Source: SIG440 sp045647905
GTDB taxonomy: Bacteria > Bacillota > Clostridia > Monoglobales > Monoglobaceae
Length of the DNA: 14,646 bases
Direction: 5' to 3'
NCBI GenBank assembly: GCA_045647905.1
Contig: JAZRMZ010000067.1
Span: 1 to 14,646 of the forward strand
Shown: one piece after another, positions 13,596-14,646 of the stretch
How positions within the stretch are numbered: position 1 is the stretch's first letter
How the letters are laid out: each line of letters begins with the position of its first letter
Made by a program: the position numbers and the translations under genes
The notes under the pieces: generated by a model
The model's input: only the letters and a program-made list of their open reading frames with translations
Database searches by the model: none
Told to the model about the DNA's origin: nothing

Positions 13596-14457
13596 TATTG
13601 TGTGTCACAACCTTTCTGTGTGTAGTTTGTTTTAATATATCGCAGTTCAGTATTGCCGGGATTTCGGACATTTCCACCCGGGAAATTCCCACAACGGCTT
13701 TCACCGCTTCGTTACTTTGAATTATTACCTTGTCAGGAACAAAACCGTGCATTATCCCTTTTTGGTTGTCAACGGTTGAAAAGGGCAGAACACGGTATTT
13801 GTCCCCAAATGAGTTGAGGGGAATATCCTTTGGCAAAAGTTGTCCTGCCAGCCGAGGTGAAATGATGATTGCAGGCGTACCCGTAATGGGGTCTGCAAGA
13901 CTGCAGCCTGTATCGCACATAGCTTTTGTTTTGACTGATTTTCCGTTGAAAAAGATTTCGGTATCAACGGTTATTTTGTCAAGACGTGCATTTTCTTTTT
14001 TTATGTATGATATTATGTAGATAATTACGTATGCCGCAACTGCGGAAGTCAGAAGTGTTCCATAACCCACGTCAAAATAAATTTCGCCGTTTGAAACCAC
14101 CGTTCCAACGGTTGTGCCGAAATCGGTGGTGAAAATCAGTGTAAACATTATTCCGCCAAAAATCAGGCTGACCGAAAAGAACACCACAGCGTTTTTCAGA
14201 AGTTCCTTGCCTGTTGTGCCGGGAAAGGCAATCCAAACCGTCAAAAACAGAAAAATGACCTTGAAAACAGCGGTGTATATGATCGAAAGCTGCGGGAAAA
14301 ACATAAATGATGAATAAGCAGCGCCCATAATGGCTGCAATTGATATTCTGATGATATGCAGTTCTTTTTTTAGAAAAACAGAGGTCGCAAAGAGTATTAC
14401 GGAATCCATAAGTAAATTCAGCAAAAAGAGCATATCTATGTAAACAACGGGTTGCAC
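13573..14457 (-). CDS. spoIIGA: Sporulation sigma-E factor-processing peptidase SpoIIGA
   Basis: A membrane aspartic protease of about 294 residues. Five N-terminal membrane helices (starting VVYIDMLFLLNLL) are followed by a soluble domain with the catalytic motif CDTGCSLADP. SpoIIGA sits in the sporulation septum and, triggered by forespore SpoIIR, activates pro-sigma-E. The catalytic Asp lies at residue 182, very close to Asp183 of the Bacillus protein, when translation starts at GTG 14457. That GTG has AAAGGA nine bases upstream. An in-frame ATG at 14475 has no ribosome site and would add six residues, so GTG is preferred. It overlaps the sigE start by 23 bases, forming the usual spoIIG operon. 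The flanking promoter has the long spacing typical of spoIIG. Confidence 0.9.
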   Translation of the reverse strand: MQPVVYIDMLFLLNLLMDSVILFATSVFLKKELHIIRISIAAIMGAAYSSFMFFPQLSIIYTAVFKVIFLFLTVWIAFPGTTGKELLKNAVVFFSVSLIFGGIMFTLIFTTDFGTTVGTVVSNGEIYFDVGYGTLLTSAVAAYVIIYIISYIKKENARLDKITVDTEIFFNGKSVKTKAMCDTGCSLADPITGTPAIIISPRLAGQLLPKDIPLNSFGDKYRVLPFSTVDNQKGIMHGFVPDKVIIQSNEAVKAVVGISRVEMSEIPAILNCDILKQTTHRKVVTHNNEADLHS

Positions 14458-14494
14458 GGCGGCGTATCCTTTCATATGTACGGAATATGATTTT

Positions 14495-14527
14495 ATTGTA
14501 GCACGGATTTTGCAAAATTTTTGTCAG
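14495..14527 (-). promoter_or_regulatory. Probable spoIIG promoter with a 21-base spacer
   Basis: On the minus strand CTGACA (14527-14522) and TACAAT (14500-14495) are separated by 21 bases, too long for ordinary sigma-A use. The Bacillus spoIIG promoter is known for a similarly long 22-base spacer and needs phosphorylated Spo0A. The TGTCAGA on the plus strand over the -35 matches the 0A-box core TGTCGAA at five of seven positions. The -10 is 37 bases before the preferred GTG start. Confidence 0.55.
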
Positions 14528-14646
14528 AAGAAGTAATATACAGCAGATAATTTTATGATGTTAAAAAGAAAATTGGTTATGTCCCATTGCCTTCGCGAGA
14601 TAAAAATAAGAGTTGACAAGCATAGTTGACGTACATTTTGGGTGCA
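14528..14646. other. Non-coding region upstream of spoIIGA
   Basis: No gene is recognised on either strand. A heptamer AGTTGAC occurs twice at 14611-14617 and 14624-14630, 13 bases apart; its complement GTCAACT is a weak match to a 0A box. The window ends before any neighbouring gene (ftsZ is often found here in relatives) can be seen. Confidence 0.4.

Noticed and set aside
14613..14646. TTGACA at 14613 as a rightward promoter
   Set aside because: No -10 hexamer is present at 16 to 18 bases and the window ends too soon to see a gene.
14531..14646. Minus-strand frame open from the right edge, as the end of an upstream gene
   Set aside because: The 38 or so codons have no coding character and end inside the spoIIG promoter region.

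Overview
The window looks like chromosomal DNA of a spore-forming anaerobic member of the Clostridia (Bacillota). The evidence is the spoIIGA-sigE sporulation pair, a CwlD-type cortex amidase, a PerR / reverse-rubrerythrin / ferritin / rubredoxin peroxide-defence group, strong AGGAGG-type ribosome binding sites, near-consensus sigma-A promoters and moderately AT-rich DNA. No rRNA, tRNA, CRISPR array, transposase, integrase or phage gene is visible. Species cannot be assigned from this alone.

Layout, left to right. (1) 1-3160, plus strand: an operon tail with the C-terminal end of a probable glycoside hydrolase, an endonuclease/exonuclease/phosphatase-fold protein, an alpha/beta hydrolase (probable carbohydrate esterase) and a ten-helix DMT/EamA-type transporter, closed by a strong hairpin terminator. 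It reads as a glycan or glycoside utilisation operon, but the substrate cannot be read from the sequence. (2) 3196-5260, minus strand: one gene that fuses a complete class I mannose-6-phosphate isomerase to a complete ROK sugar kinase, with its own promoter. (3) 5261-5689: a gap holding a GC-richer structured patch, a possible 39-codon gene and the perR promoter with a PerR box. (4) 5690-7549, plus strand: perR, reverse rubrerythrin, ferritin and a 51-residue rubredoxin. PerR senses peroxide, rubredoxin and rubrerythrin reduce it, and ferritin sequesters the iron. (5) 7582-8227: an exported or membrane-anchored protein with a stalk-like domain and a PepSY domain. (6) 8254-9825: a sodium:amino-acid symporter with its own promoter, ended by a palindromic repeat that also lies at the end of a convergent LysR gene. 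(7) 9830-12060: the lysR gene, divergent from a CofE-like (F420-0:glutamate ligase family) gene of unknown role. (8) 12161-14527: cwlD on the plus strand, convergent with and overlapping sigE, which is preceded by spoIIGA. Upstream of spoIIGA is a promoter-like pair with the unusually long spacing known for spoIIG promoters.

The points most worth a second look are the isomerase-kinase fusion, the CofE-like gene with a divergent regulator and no F420 genes around it, the C-x-C first knuckle of the rubredoxin, the PerR box on the perR promoter, the long-spaced spoIIG promoter, the palindromic repeat found in two convergent gaps, and the structured patch upstream of perR. No clearly new multi-gene system was found.
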